Source of the DNA: Gammaproteobacteria bacterium
GTDB lineage: Bacteria; Pseudomonadota; Gammaproteobacteria; PS1; Pseudothioglobaceae
Reading direction: 5' to 3'
DNA: 43,276 nt
Assembly (NCBI GenBank): GCA_030739975.1
Contig: JASLYC010000018.1
Span: forward strand, 1-43,276
Shown here: in pieces, positions 1 through 9,506 of the stretch
Layout of the letters: each line of letters begins with the position of its first letter
Numbering within the stretch: position 1 is the stretch's first letter
Notes under the pieces: generated by a model
Databases searched by the model: none
Seen by the model: only the letters and a program-made list of their open reading frames with translations
What the model was told of the DNA's origin: nothing
Translations under genes and position numbers: made by a program

Positions 1-762
1 GGCCATGGGATCTTTACGCAAGTCAATACCATCACTTTTATTGAATTCATCCGCAATCCAATTAATGACTTTTTGATCAAAATCATCACCACCCAAGTGT
101 GTATCACCGTTGGTTGATTTTACTTCAAAAACACCATCACCCAGTTCTAGGATTGAAATATCAAACGTACCACCGCCTAAGTCAAAGACAGCAATTTTTT
201 CATCTTTCTTTTTATCCATACCATAAGCAAGTGATGCAGCCGTAGGTTCGTTAATTATCCGTCGTACATTTAAACCGGCAATCTTTCCTGCATCTTTGGT
301 TGCCTGACGTTGAGAGTCATTAAAGTAAGCAGGAACAGTGATTACAGCTTCAGTTATTTCTTCGCCGAGATAATCTTCAGCTGTCTTTTTCATTTTTTGG
401 ATAACCTTAGCCGATATTTCAGGAGCAGCCATTTTTTTGCCATTAACTCCAACCCATGCATCGCCATTGTCTGCCTTTACAATTTTGTACGGAACCAGAT
501 CAATATCTTTTTGTACAGCCTCTTCTTCAAAGCGTCGACCAATCAAACGCTTGATTGCGAACAGAGTGTTCTCTGGATTTGTAACTGCTTGCCTTTTAGC
601 AGGCTGACCAACTAAGACTTCATCTGAGTCTTTTGGATATGCAATAATTGAAGGAGTAGTTCGATCGCCTTCAGAGTTTTCAATAATTTTAACTGCACCG
701 CCATCCATGATAGCCACACAAGAGTTGGTTGTACCTAAATCGATACCGATAATTTTAGCCAT
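1..762 (-). CDS. dnaK: Chaperone DnaK (Hsp70), N-terminal part, truncated by window edge
   Basis: Reverse-strand translation from the ATG at 762-760 reads [22 protein letters not shown]...[15 protein letters not shown]...[39 protein letters not shown]. Absent from the ORF track because it runs off the edge. Confidence 0.97.
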   Translation of the reverse strand, partial: MAKIIGIDLGTTNSCVAIMDGGAVKIIENSEGDRTTPSIIAYPKDSDEVLVGQPAKRQAVTNPENTLFAIKRLIGRRFEEEAVQKDIDLVPYKIVKADNGDAWVGVNGKKMAAPEISAKVIQKMKKTAEDYLGEEITEAVITVPAYFNDSQRQATKDAGKIAGLNVRRIINEPTAASLAYGMDKKKDEKIAVFDLGGGTFDISILELGDGVFEVKSTNGDTHLGGDDFDQKVINWIADEFNKSDGIDLRKDPMA

Positions 763-797
763 TTTGCTTATACTCCTTGTTTTTTCGTATAACCCTT

Positions 798-825
798 ATA
801 TAGGGTCGCACAATTATTTTTCAAG
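798..825 (-). promoter_or_regulatory. Candidate sigma-32 heat-shock promoter for dnaK
   Basis: Reverse strand reads CTTGAAA-N13-CCCTATAT, one mismatch to CTTGAAA-N13-15-CCCCATNT, about 36 nt upstream of the dnaK ATG. Confidence 0.7.
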
Positions 826-878
826 GATTAATTTGCAAATAGTGATAACACTACCTTGACGATATTAATTAAGGGGTG

Positions 879-1355
879 TTATATTGAATTTTTCAATAAA
901 TCTTCCACTGAATTAGGCACAAATGTACTTATATCTCCACCAAGAAGTAGTATTTCTCTTACCAGTGATGAAGAAATGTTAGCGTACTGTTCAGCAGGGG
1001 TCATGAAAAGTGTTTCAATATTATTATTAAGATGTTTATTCATTCCAGATAACTGGAACTCATACTCAAAGTCAGAAACAGCCCTTAAGCCACGTAGAAT
1101 TACGCTAGCGTTATGCTCATTAGCAAAATCAACCAGAAGCTTATCAAATTTTAATACTTCAATATTTTTGATCTCTTGAAGAGCGATAGTTGCAGACATA
1201 ATCCTATCATCTATGCCTAAGAACGATGGTTTACTAATATTCTGTGTTATACCAACAATAACTTTGTCAAATATCTTGCTTGCGCGACGGACTAAATCGA
1301 TATGGCCGTTAGTAATAGGATCAAAAGAGCCCGGGTATATTGCAATATTGTTCAT
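879..1355 (-). CDS. coaD: Phosphopantetheine adenylyltransferase
   Basis: MNNIAIYPGSFDPITNGHIDLVRRA nucleotidyltransferase motif; 158 aa; adjacent to rsmD as commonly seen. Confidence 0.95.
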   Translation of the reverse strand: MNNIAIYPGSFDPITNGHIDLVRRASKIFDKVIVGITQNISKPSFLGIDDRIMSATIALQEIKNIEVLKFDKLLVDFANEHNASVILRGLRAVSDFEYEFQLSGMNKHLNNNIETLFMTPAEQYANISSSLVREILLLGGDISTFVPNSVEDLLKNSI

Positions 1356-1405
1356 AGAAAGGTGCTTATTTATGAGGATGAATTAATCTATTTATTATAC
1401 TGTAT

Positions 1406-1975
1406 CTAAAGTAGTTCAATTAGACAGTAGTTGACCTGCCCAGATTTTTTTTGTTTAATTATGCTAATCTCTTTTGAGAAGGTATGTGATATTTCATCTG
1501 CCAACATTTTGTATTCAGATTCTATGTATATTTTACTTCCAGAATCAATATATCTCCCATCAGAAAGTAGTTTTAATGCTTTTGGAATGATGTTATGATG
1601 AAACGGTGGGTCTAAGAACACAAAGTCGAAGCAAGTGTCGCTTTTAGAAGATAAAAAATTGAGTGCATCTTCATTAATCATTTCTATATTATTAGATTCA
1701 AAAAGTTTAATATTTTTTTGCAAACTTTTAAACGCGTCGTAATTTTTTTCTATACTAATTACTTTATTTGCTCCGCGTGACAGAGCCTCCAGACTCAAAG
1801 AGCCGCTTCCAGCAAAAAGGTCAAGGTAATTTTTATTCAAGCATTCAAATGCAATCCAATTGAACAAGGTTTCTCGAACTTTACCAGGGGTTGGCCTTAA
1901 AGTATCAATATTAGGGAAGCTACATTTCCTCCCTTTATACTTTCCTGCAATTATTTTGAAATTATTTTTTGTGAT
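1406..1975 (-). CDS. rsmD: 16S rRNA (guanine966-N2)-methyltransferase RsmD; 5' end uncertain
   Basis: DLFAGSGSLSLEALSRGA and FVFLDPPF motifs. The track ORF (1406-1867) starts at an internal TTG; the in-frame upstream reading TKNNFKIIAGKYKGRKCSFPNIDTLRPTPGKVRETLFNW is the conserved RsmD N-terminus. Confidence 0.88.
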   Translation of the reverse strand: MTKNNFKIIAGKYKGRKCSFPNIDTLRPTPGKVRETLFNWIAFECLNKNYLDLFAGSGSLSLEALSRGANKVISIEKNYDAFKSLQKNIKLFESNNIEMINEDALNFLSSKSDTCFDFVFLDPPFHHNIIPKALKLLSDGRYIDSGSKIYIESEYKMLADEISHTFSKEISIIKQKKSGQVNYCLIELL

Positions 1976-2495
1976 AAGCTTTAAATGAATCCATCAAATC
2001 TTGTTTTGCTTCTTGTGCATTCCCCCATCCATCGATTTTTACCCATTTCCCCTCATCTAGGTCTTTATAGTAAGTAAAGAAATGCTCAATCTGGTCCTTT
2101 AGAGTGACACCGATATCGTCGATAGATTTAATATGATGATATGACCTGCATAATTCATCAGTTGGAACCGCTAAAATCTTAGAATCTTTGCCAGCCTCAT
2201 CTGTCATACGCAAAATACCAATAGGCCTTGCAGTTATTACGCTGTCATGAATTAGTGGATAAGGGGTGATAACTAAAACATCAGCAGGGTCGCCATCGTC
2301 CGCCAATGTTTCGGGGACAAAACCATAATTGCAAGGGTAGAACATAGGTGTTGATATAAACCTATCAACGAACATAGCTCCGGTTTCCTTGTCAATTTCA
2401 TACTTTACCGGGGAAGAGTGAGCCGGTATTTCTATAATTACATTAACCTCTTCAGGTATATTTCCAGCACTAACTGGTTTCAAGCTGTTTAGCAT
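1962..2495 (-). CDS. ppa: Inorganic pyrophosphatase
   Basis: VNVIIEIPAHSSPVKYEIDKETGAMFVDRF...MFYPCNYGFVPETLADDGDPADVLV family I PPase signature. Confidence 0.97.
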   Translation of the reverse strand: MLNSLKPVSAGNIPEEVNVIIEIPAHSSPVKYEIDKETGAMFVDRFISTPMFYPCNYGFVPETLADDGDPADVLVITPYPLIHDSVITARPIGILRMTDEAGKDSKILAVPTDELCRSYHHIKSIDDIGVTLKDQIEHFFTYYKDLDEGKWVKIDGWGNAQEAKQDLMDSFKAYHKK

Positions 2496-3526
2496 TCTAG
2501 TTCCTTTTTTAATAGTTTATATCTCCATCCTTTGCAAAAAGAGACCGAATTGTCGCCACGAATATAGTTCAATAATGATTTGTTTGTAGCGATTACTTCT
2601 AGCGGTAAATTATACTTGGTTGCTTTTTGCTTTATTAGTTTTTGTAGTTGAATTTTCTGTTGTTTCTCTATTTCTGTTGGGGGGTTACTTTGCTTTACTG
2701 GAATAATAACATTGTTTATTTCAGGGTGATTTGTTATAAAACTTTTGAATTGTTTTTCGTTATTTTGGCTTAGTTTTTCTTTACCTAAGGCACACCTAAT
2801 TAATTGATCATCAGACAGAATCCACTTCCTTGGTTTGTTCTTGTTTTTTGCTTTATGCTCTCTAAACGCTGATAGTGCTGCAACTTTATTTTGGGCCTGT
2901 TTAGGTAATCTGAAAATACCTTTAACTTTTTTCCATGCTTGGTCTATTGGCATTTCATATAAAGAGGAGTTCAATAACTCTTTAGAGTCTTCTTTTACCC
3001 ATTCAACTTTATTTTCAATTGCAAGTTTGTCATTAAGCTTGTAATAATTTTTTATCAGATATATTACGTCATCAAGGGCGTACTCTATAGCCTTTATAGG
3101 TAAGGGCCTAGTAGTCCAATCTAATCTTGTGTAGGCTTTTTCAAGATGAACATCTAAGAGTTCTGCGGTTAGTTCCTGGTAGGAAATTTGAATAGGGAAG
3201 TTTAGTAAACTTGCAGCTATTTGTGTATCAAATAACTGTTTTGGAATTTTATTTGAGAGACAATAAAGAGCCTCAATATCCTGTCTTGCAGAATGAACAA
3301 TCCACAAAGTGTCATCTTGGTATAGCTTCTCAAATAAAGGAACAAGGTTTTTAATAGAGATAGCGTCAATACAAGCTGCTTTAGATTTAGTGGCTATCTG
3401 TATTAAGCAAAGTATTGGACTGTAGGTGCTTGTTCTTTTGAATTCAGTATCAATTGCTAACTCTTTTTCGTGCTTTATTGATTCAACAAAATCAGCAAGA
3501 CCAGCATCACTTTTTATAATATTCAT
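2489..3526 (-). CDS. rnd: Ribonuclease D
   Basis: DEDD exonuclease motifs (LAIDTEFKRTSTY, LFDTQIAA, YALDDVIYL) plus HRDC-like C-terminus; 345 aa. Confidence 0.92.
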   Translation of the reverse strand: MNIIKSDAGLADFVESIKHEKELAIDTEFKRTSTYSPILCLIQIATKSKAACIDAISIKNLVPLFEKLYQDDTLWIVHSARQDIEALYCLSNKIPKQLFDTQIAASLLNFPIQISYQELTAELLDVHLEKAYTRLDWTTRPLPIKAIEYALDDVIYLIKNYYKLNDKLAIENKVEWVKEDSKELLNSSLYEMPIDQAWKKVKGIFRLPKQAQNKVAALSAFREHKAKNKNKPRKWILSDDQLIRCALGKEKLSQNNEKQFKSFITNHPEINNVIIPVKQSNPPTEIEKQQKIQLQKLIKQKATKYNLPLEVIATNKSLLNYIRGDNSVSFCKGWRYKLLKKELEC

Positions 3527-3858
3527 TTTTTACTATTTGTTAGTACAGATTTAAAGGTACAAAAGTTGATTTTCAATTTGAATTTAATTATTAAATACTA
3601 TTTAAAATAATTCTACATAAATACATCAATTACTGTTTTGACAGATAAATTTGATATGTTTTATATTTTACACATACAGGTTTTCCAGTTTTGTTTTGTG
3701 TTTTCTTATATCTAAGAGTATATTTAATTATAAATCGTCGCTGTTCGGCTAAATGTAGATGGGTTAATTGCAGTAATTTAACATTAACTATAACTTGCAT
3801 AATTTAATATTTATTTATGAGATAATCAGCTCAAGTTTAAATAAACAAAGCGCAATCA

Positions 3859-5964
3859 ATGCTACTTAATCAATATTTTAAGCGAATTAAATCCCCACCT
3901 ATTTGGTTCTGGATAGTGGTTTTTGCCATTTCTTTTTCTGGCATGTTTTATATAGGTATAGAGCCCAATGTATTAAAAAACATGTCCATGCCAATCACGC
4001 CCCCTGAAAACTCAAGTGCGCTAGATAAGGTTTATCTATATATTTCTCAAAGATGGTATTTGTTGCTGGTTGGATTTAATATTGTTATGAGTATAGCAGG
4101 GGCTTTTTATATTGTACTTAATCTTACAAAATTAAAAAGAAGGGCTGATTTAGAAATGATTGGCTATAGGTTTACGTGGTCTTTTTTGAAAATCATCCCT
4201 GTTCTAGTATTAGTGCCAGTTATGTCGTTTTACTTTTTCTCATTTGGCTCAATTCAGGACAATGTTAATAGCCTAGAAGTACAATCTGATAAATTTAATG
4301 AAATTGTGGCAGTCGAGGTTGATTATTTGTACAACAATACACAAGATTTGACTAAAAATTATTATATAAAACAAACTAAGAGTATTGCTGAATTATTAAT
4401 CTTAGCTGAAGATAAGCTAAACAAGTCCAAAGAGTTACTTGAGAATGGATTTGCTTGTAGTATTGCAATTAATAATATAAATACTAACCTTGGATTTATC
4501 GCTAAAAAGCGAGAAACTATTTGCGGTAATAATGAATATAGTTACCAACCCAAAGACAAAGATTTTGTGATAACTACTAAATATAAAAAAGATTACCTAT
4601 CAGCCAGATTTAAAGATTTTAGGGATGCAGCCAAGAAAAGCGGAAAAATAACAGTCAACTCTAGCATTATTCAAAAGCGCTTTATGATTGATTTTTCTTC
4701 TACCGTTTTGCTAACTGTTATAAGTGCACTTTTAGTAGTATTTAAGATGATTGAGGATTTAATGAGGCCATTAAATAGCCTATCTAGAGCAACTAGAGAA
4801 ATTTCAAAGGGTAACTACGATGTTGTTGTTGATAATTACAAACATACTAGTGATGTTAGTGGGCTTATTGAGCATTTCAATGAAATGTCTAGAAGAATAA
4901 AATCATCAAGGGAGGGTTTAGATACTCATAACGTTTATCTGGAAACCGTTTTGAAATATTCATATGGCGTTATTGGGCTAGATAAGAATAAAAAAATTCA
5001 GCTAATAAATCCAATAATTGAAAAGATGCTTTCAATAAATAATAGTGATGAATATATTGGCCTAGATTGTAAAGATATAGTCAGTCAACACCCTTATCTT
5101 CAGTCTTTATTTGAGCTTACCGACTATAAGTTTAGACAAAAATTAAATGACTGGAACGAGGAGATAGAAATAGCATTACCAAACAAGTCCGTATTGTTGA
5201 CTTGTCAGGGCACTATTCTAAAGGCTTCTAGTGGCATATTGGGTTATGTTATTGTTATTGATGATATATCAGAACTACACAAAGCTCAGAAATCAGCTGC
5301 TTGGGGCGAGGTAGCAGTCCGTATGGCTCACGAGATAAAAAATCCGCTGACTCCAATCTTGCTATCCGCACAGCGCTTAAGAAATAGGTTCTTGGATTCA
5401 TTAAAAAACAAAGATCTGGAGGTTGTAGACAAAACAACCAATACCATTATTGAGCAGGTAAGATCTATGGATGCTATGGTTAGTTCATTCGCGGAGTATG
5501 CAAACTCACCTGAAATTAGCGCTAAATTAACAGATTTAAATGAAGTAATAAAAAGGTCTGTTTCGCTATATGACGTTATTAGCGACGCCAAGATTAATTT
5601 GCACCTTTCAAATGAAATTCCCAATATACTTATTGATTCAAACAGTATTGATAGGGTTATAATTAATCTAATAAAAAATTCTTGTGAATCAGTTAAAGAT
5701 AGTGGTCATATTGAGATTAATATAACTACTGAATATTTTAATTCAAAGAAAATAGTACGTCTAAGTGTTCAGGATGATGGCGTAGGTTTTGCTAAGGGCG
5801 TTGTTAAAAAAGTTTTTGAGCCATATGTTACTACTAAACAAGAAGGAACTGGACTGGGAATGGCAATTGTACAAAATATTATTCAGCAACATGGAGCCAC
5901 TATAAAAGCAAAAAATGTCAAGCCGAATGGGGCACTGATAGTTATCGAGTTTAAGTGTGATTAA
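3859..5964 (+). CDS. ntrY: NtrY-like membrane sensor histidine kinase
   Basis: N-terminal TM segments, HAMP, PAS, HisKA (RMAHEIKNPLTPILLSAQRLRNRF) and HATPase (NLIKNSCESV, DDGVGF, GTGLGMAIV) motifs; followed by a regulator and trkA/trkH. Confidence 0.88.
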   Translation: MLLNQYFKRIKSPPIWFWIVVFAISFSGMFYIGIEPNVLKNMSMPITPPENSSALDKVYLYISQRWYLLLVGFNIVMSIAGAFYIVLNLTKLKRRADLEMIGYRFTWSFLKIIPVLVLVPVMSFYFFSFGSIQDNVNSLEVQSDKFNEIVAVEVDYLYNNTQDLTKNYYIKQTKSIAELLILAEDKLNKSKELLENGFACSIAINNINTNLGFIAKKRETICGNNEYSYQPKDKDFVITTKYKKDYLSARFKDFRDAAKKSGKITVNSSIIQKRFMIDFSSTVLLTVISALLVVFKMIEDLMRPLNSLSRATREISKGNYDVVVDNYKHTSDVSGLIEHFNEMSRRIKSSREGLDTHNVYLETVLKYSYGVIGLDKNKKIQLINPIIEKMLSINNSDEYIGLDCKDIVSQHPYLQSLFELTDYKFRQKLNDWNEEIEIALPNKSVLLTCQGTILKASSGILGYVIVIDDISELHKAQKSAAWGEVAVRMAHEIKNPLTPILLSAQRLRNRFLDSLKNKDLEVVDKTTNTIIEQVRSMDAMVSSFAEYANSPEISAKLTDLNEVIKRSVSLYDVISDAKINLHLSNEIPNILIDSNSIDRVIINLIKNSCESVKDSGHIEINITTEYFNSKKIVRLSVQDDGVGFAKGVVKKVFEPYVTTKQEGTGLGMAIVQNIIQQHGATIKAKNVKPNGALIVIEFKCD

Positions 5965-5990
5965 ATTTATCAAACTAAATAGGAGCGAGT

Positions 5991-6566
5991 ATGGATGATT
6001 TAACTTTTATAGGAAAAATATTAATAGTTGAAGATGACCACAACAACTCCGCTGCAATGAGAGATATATTGGAGGATGTGAATTATTATGTAATTCTGGC
6101 TCATAGCGCAAAGGAAGCCAAAGCTGCTATCGATAGCCAAAACTTTGATTTAGTTATGATGGATGTTTGGATGCCTGGACAGGATGGCATGTCTTTACTA
6201 GAAGAATGGACAGACTCTGGATTTACGACTCCAATTGTTATGATGTCTGGTCACGCAGAACATAAAGATGTTGTAAGAGCAATTCAGATGGGAGCCATAG
6301 ACTTTTTACAAAAACCATTGCACGATTTACTTCCACTGGTTCGCAAACTATTAAATAAACAAAACATTATAAGTATGGAGCAGGTGATTAGCGGTATTAA
6401 CTTTGATGTTCCACTAAAAACTGCTAGAAATATTTTTGAAAGACAATACTTTAATCATCACCTTGAAGAAAATGACCACAACATTGCCAAGGTTGCTGAA
6501 CTAGCTGGCCTAGAAAGGACAACTCTATACAGAAAGTTAAAAGACTTGGGGATTGACAGAAAATGA
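5991..6566 (+). CDS. NtrX-like response regulator with receiver and Fis-type HTH only
   Basis: Receiver (ILIVEDDHNN, MMDVWMPGQDG, K in FLQKPL) joined to PLKTARNIFERQYFNHHLEENDHNIAKVAELAGLERTTLYRKLKDLGI; 191 aa with no AAA+ sigma54-interaction domain. Confidence 0.87.
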   Translation: MDDLTFIGKILIVEDDHNNSAAMRDILEDVNYYVILAHSAKEAKAAIDSQNFDLVMMDVWMPGQDGMSLLEEWTDSGFTTPIVMMSGHAEHKDVVRAIQMGAIDFLQKPLHDLLPLVRKLLNKQNIISMEQVISGINFDVPLKTARNIFERQYFNHHLEENDHNIAKVAELAGLERTTLYRKLKDLGIDRK

Positions 6567-7933
6567 AAATATTAATTCTTGGCGCTGGCCAGGTCGGCTC
6601 AACACTTGCAAAATATCTATGTTCTGATAACGATAACGCCGTAACTATTGTAGACCAAAAGGAAGACAATTTATCACCCTTACAAAGACATTTGGACATT
6701 AAAACAGTTGTAGGACATGGTGCATATCCTAGCGTACTAGAGAAGGCCGGCATTAAGAAAATGGATATGGTTATAGCAGTAATGAAGTCAGATGAAAGTA
6801 ATATGGTTGCCTGCAGAATGGCTTTCACTCTTTACAATGTAGATAAAAAAATTGCCAGAATAAGAACAGCTGAATACCTACACAGGCCTGAGTTATTTTC
6901 AAAGGAAGCTGTACCAATTGACTTCCTTATAACTCCAGAAATACTAATCACTGAATACATTAAAGGTATCGTAGAAGAGCCTGGAGCTTTACAGGTGTTT
7001 GATTTTGAAAATGGATTGGTGCAGTTAGTTGAAACTCGCGCCTTCAGAGGCACTCCCATTGTTAATAGACCAGTAAAAGAGCTCCATCAGCACCTACCCG
7101 ATACTCCTATGAGGATTATAAGCCTTTACAGAAATGGAAGAGCTTTATTGTGTACTAGTGATACTGTTATTCGTGAGGGCGACCACGTATATTTTATTAC
7201 TAGAAGAGATCATATCCCTAGCCTGCTTAAAGAGTTTAGGAGGGCAGACAGATCTTATAAAAACATCATGATTGCTGGAGGCGGAACGATAGGGGCTAGT
7301 TTAGCGCAGTCACTCGAAAGTAGTCATAATATAAGAGTTATTGAACTAAATGAACAGTGCGCAATTGAGCTGGAGGAGAAACTAGATAATGCCTTGGTTT
7401 TACACGGCAATGCATCTGACGAGACTCTACTTATAGACGAAGGCATTGAAGAAACTGATCTCTTTTTGGCACTAACCGATTCTGATGAAGTTAATGTTAT
7501 AGTGTCTATCCTTGCTAAGCGTTTAGGTGCACATAAAACCATTTCTTTAGTTAAAAGGGATGTCTATGCATTACTTTCGGAGCAAAGTGAAGAGATTGAT
7601 ATGACAGTCTCCCCTGACCAGATAACTGCTAGTGGAATTTTGTCACACATTCGAAAAGGCGATACTATGAAGGTTCATTGTCTTCAGCACGGAAAAGCAG
7701 AGGCTATTGAAATTGTAGTGCATGGAGATGAGCACACATCACAAGTTATTGGTCGCCGTATTAAAGACTTAAATCTACCATCAGGGGTAGTGGTTGCAGC
7801 TGTTATAAGAGATCAGGAGCTATTAATGGGCTCAAAAAAATTATTAATAGAAGAGAACGACCATGTTTTGTTAATGCTGACAGATGTTAGTAAAATTCAC
7901 CAGGTAGAATCTATTTTTAGCGACAATGAATAG
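6563..7933 (+). CDS. trkA: Trk system potassium uptake protein TrkA
   Basis: Two RCK-N halves (MKILILGAGQVGSTLAKYL; NIMIAGGGTIGASLAQSL) and TrkA-C domains; overlaps the previous gene by 4 nt. Confidence 0.95.
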   Translation: MKILILGAGQVGSTLAKYLCSDNDNAVTIVDQKEDNLSPLQRHLDIKTVVGHGAYPSVLEKAGIKKMDMVIAVMKSDESNMVACRMAFTLYNVDKKIARIRTAEYLHRPELFSKEAVPIDFLITPEILITEYIKGIVEEPGALQVFDFENGLVQLVETRAFRGTPIVNRPVKELHQHLPDTPMRIISLYRNGRALLCTSDTVIREGDHVYFITRRDHIPSLLKEFRRADRSYKNIMIAGGGTIGASLAQSLESSHNIRVIELNEQCAIELEEKLDNALVLHGNASDETLLIDEGIEETDLFLALTDSDEVNVIVSILAKRLGAHKTISLVKRDVYALLSEQSEEIDMTVSPDQITASGILSHIRKGDTMKVHCLQHGKAEAIEIVVHGDEHTSQVIGRRIKDLNLPSGVVVAAVIRDQELLMGSKKLLIEENDHVLLMLTDVSKIHQVESIFSDNE

Positions 7934-7972
7934 GCTTTGTAAATGAACTTTACTATAAAAGGTATATAGATT

Positions 7973-9424
7973 ATGCAATTAAGTATTGTCTCTAAAACCA
8001 TTGGTCTATTGCTAATGATTTTTAGTTTTACTCAGCTACCACCAATACTGGTTAGTTATATCCAAAATGATGGCGAAATCGCGACATTTATTACGGCTTT
8101 TGTTTTTACCTTTGTAGGAGGTCTAATATTTTGGTTTCCATACAGACAATCAAGAAAGGATTTTAAAATAAGAGAGGGGGTACTAATAGTTGTTTGTTTC
8201 TGGCTAGTTCTGTCTTTATTTGCGACTACACCATTTCTACTTACAGATTCTATTGGATATCTTTCATTCTCATCTGCCTTCTTTGAGTCAATGTCTGGAT
8301 TAACTACTACAGGTGCAACTGTAATAGATAATCTTGACCAGCTTCCAAAATCAATTTTGTACTATAGGCAACAACTTCAGTGGCTTGGAGGGATGGGAAT
8401 TATTGTCTTAGCGGTTGCAATATTGCCCCTCCTAGGGGTAGGTGGCGTAGAGCTATATCATGCAGAGTCTAGTGGAATTTCAAAAGACAGGCTAACTCCA
8501 AAATTAAGACAGACAGCCTTAATGCTTTGGAAGATTTATATCGGATTAACGATAGTTTGTGCATTATCTTATATGCTTGCTGGAATGGATATATTTGACG
8601 CTATTGGGCATAGTTTTTCAACTGTAGCAATTGGAGGCTTCTCAACTCACAATGAATCTATTGGCTATTTTAATTCCTGCCAAATCGAAATTGTGGCAAT
8701 GATATTTATGTTACTTGCTGGCGTTAATTTTTCACTTCATTTTGTAGCTTGGAGTAATCTCTCGATAAATCATTACTGGAAAGATTCTGAATTTAAAGCT
8801 TACGCAGCAATTATTACAGCAGTAATTATTATTGTGGTTTTATTACTCATAGCTAACAATCAATACGATAGCTATTTAGAATCAATTAGGCATGGAGCGT
8901 TTCAGGCAATTTCAATTGCAACCACTACTGGGTTTGCTTCGCAAAAGTTTAGTAGTTGGGTGCCAGTTATACCAACTATACTGATTATAATGAGCTTTGT
9001 TGGAGCCTGTGTTGGCTCTACTGGAGGAGGCATTAAAGTTGTAAGAGTACTAGTCATGTTTCGACTTGGAATAAGAGAGATAAAGAAATATATTCACCCT
9101 AATGCCCAAGTAAACGTTAAGTTAAATCACTCCAATCTTGCAGAAAGAACTTTAACGTCAGTTTTGGGTTTTTTTTCTTTATACATAATATCCTTTGTTT
9201 TGATACTAACCCTTCTAATGTTAACTGGGATGGACCAAGTAAGCGCCTTCTCTTCAACAGCAGCCAGCATGAACAATCTAGGCCCTGGACTTGGCAGTGT
9301 GGCAGAAAATTATTCCTCTGTAAGCGATACAGCTAAATGGATTCTAAGCATATCAATGCTTATCGGACGTCTAGAGGTTTTAACACTTATTGCTCTATTT
9401 CATAAATCTTTTTGGCGTTATTAA
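7973..9424 (+). CDS. trkH: Trk system potassium uptake protein TrkH/TrkG
   Basis: Multi-TM with SGLTTTGATV and VGACVGSTGGGIKVVR selectivity-filter motifs; 483 aa. Confidence 0.93.
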   Translation: MQLSIVSKTIGLLLMIFSFTQLPPILVSYIQNDGEIATFITAFVFTFVGGLIFWFPYRQSRKDFKIREGVLIVVCFWLVLSLFATTPFLLTDSIGYLSFSSAFFESMSGLTTTGATVIDNLDQLPKSILYYRQQLQWLGGMGIIVLAVAILPLLGVGGVELYHAESSGISKDRLTPKLRQTALMLWKIYIGLTIVCALSYMLAGMDIFDAIGHSFSTVAIGGFSTHNESIGYFNSCQIEIVAMIFMLLAGVNFSLHFVAWSNLSINHYWKDSEFKAYAAIITAVIIIVVLLLIANNQYDSYLESIRHGAFQAISIATTTGFASQKFSSWVPVIPTILIIMSFVGACVGSTGGGIKVVRVLVMFRLGIREIKKYIHPNAQVNVKLNHSNLAERTLTSVLGFFSLYIISFVLILTLLMLTGMDQVSAFSSTAASMNNLGPGLGSVAENYSSVSDTAKWILSISMLIGRLEVLTLIALFHKSFWRY

Positions 9425-9506
9425 TAGTACTAATAAATAAATTCTGTTCCATTAAATTAACAGTTACAATGCCAACAATTTTAGCTAATTAAATACCAAT
9501 ACTGCT

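Noticed and set aside
310-615. Plus-strand 101-aa ORF
   Set aside because: Antisense to the clear dnaK coding sequence; no recognisable domain.
856-1179. Plus-strand 107-aa ORF
   Set aside because: Antisense overlap of coaD, with low-complexity Ser-rich translation typical of shadow ORFs.
3527-3858. 332-bp rnd/ntrY divergent gap considered for a tRNA or ncRNA
   Set aside because: No T-arm GTTCRANNC motif or stable GC stem seen; best treated as promoter region.
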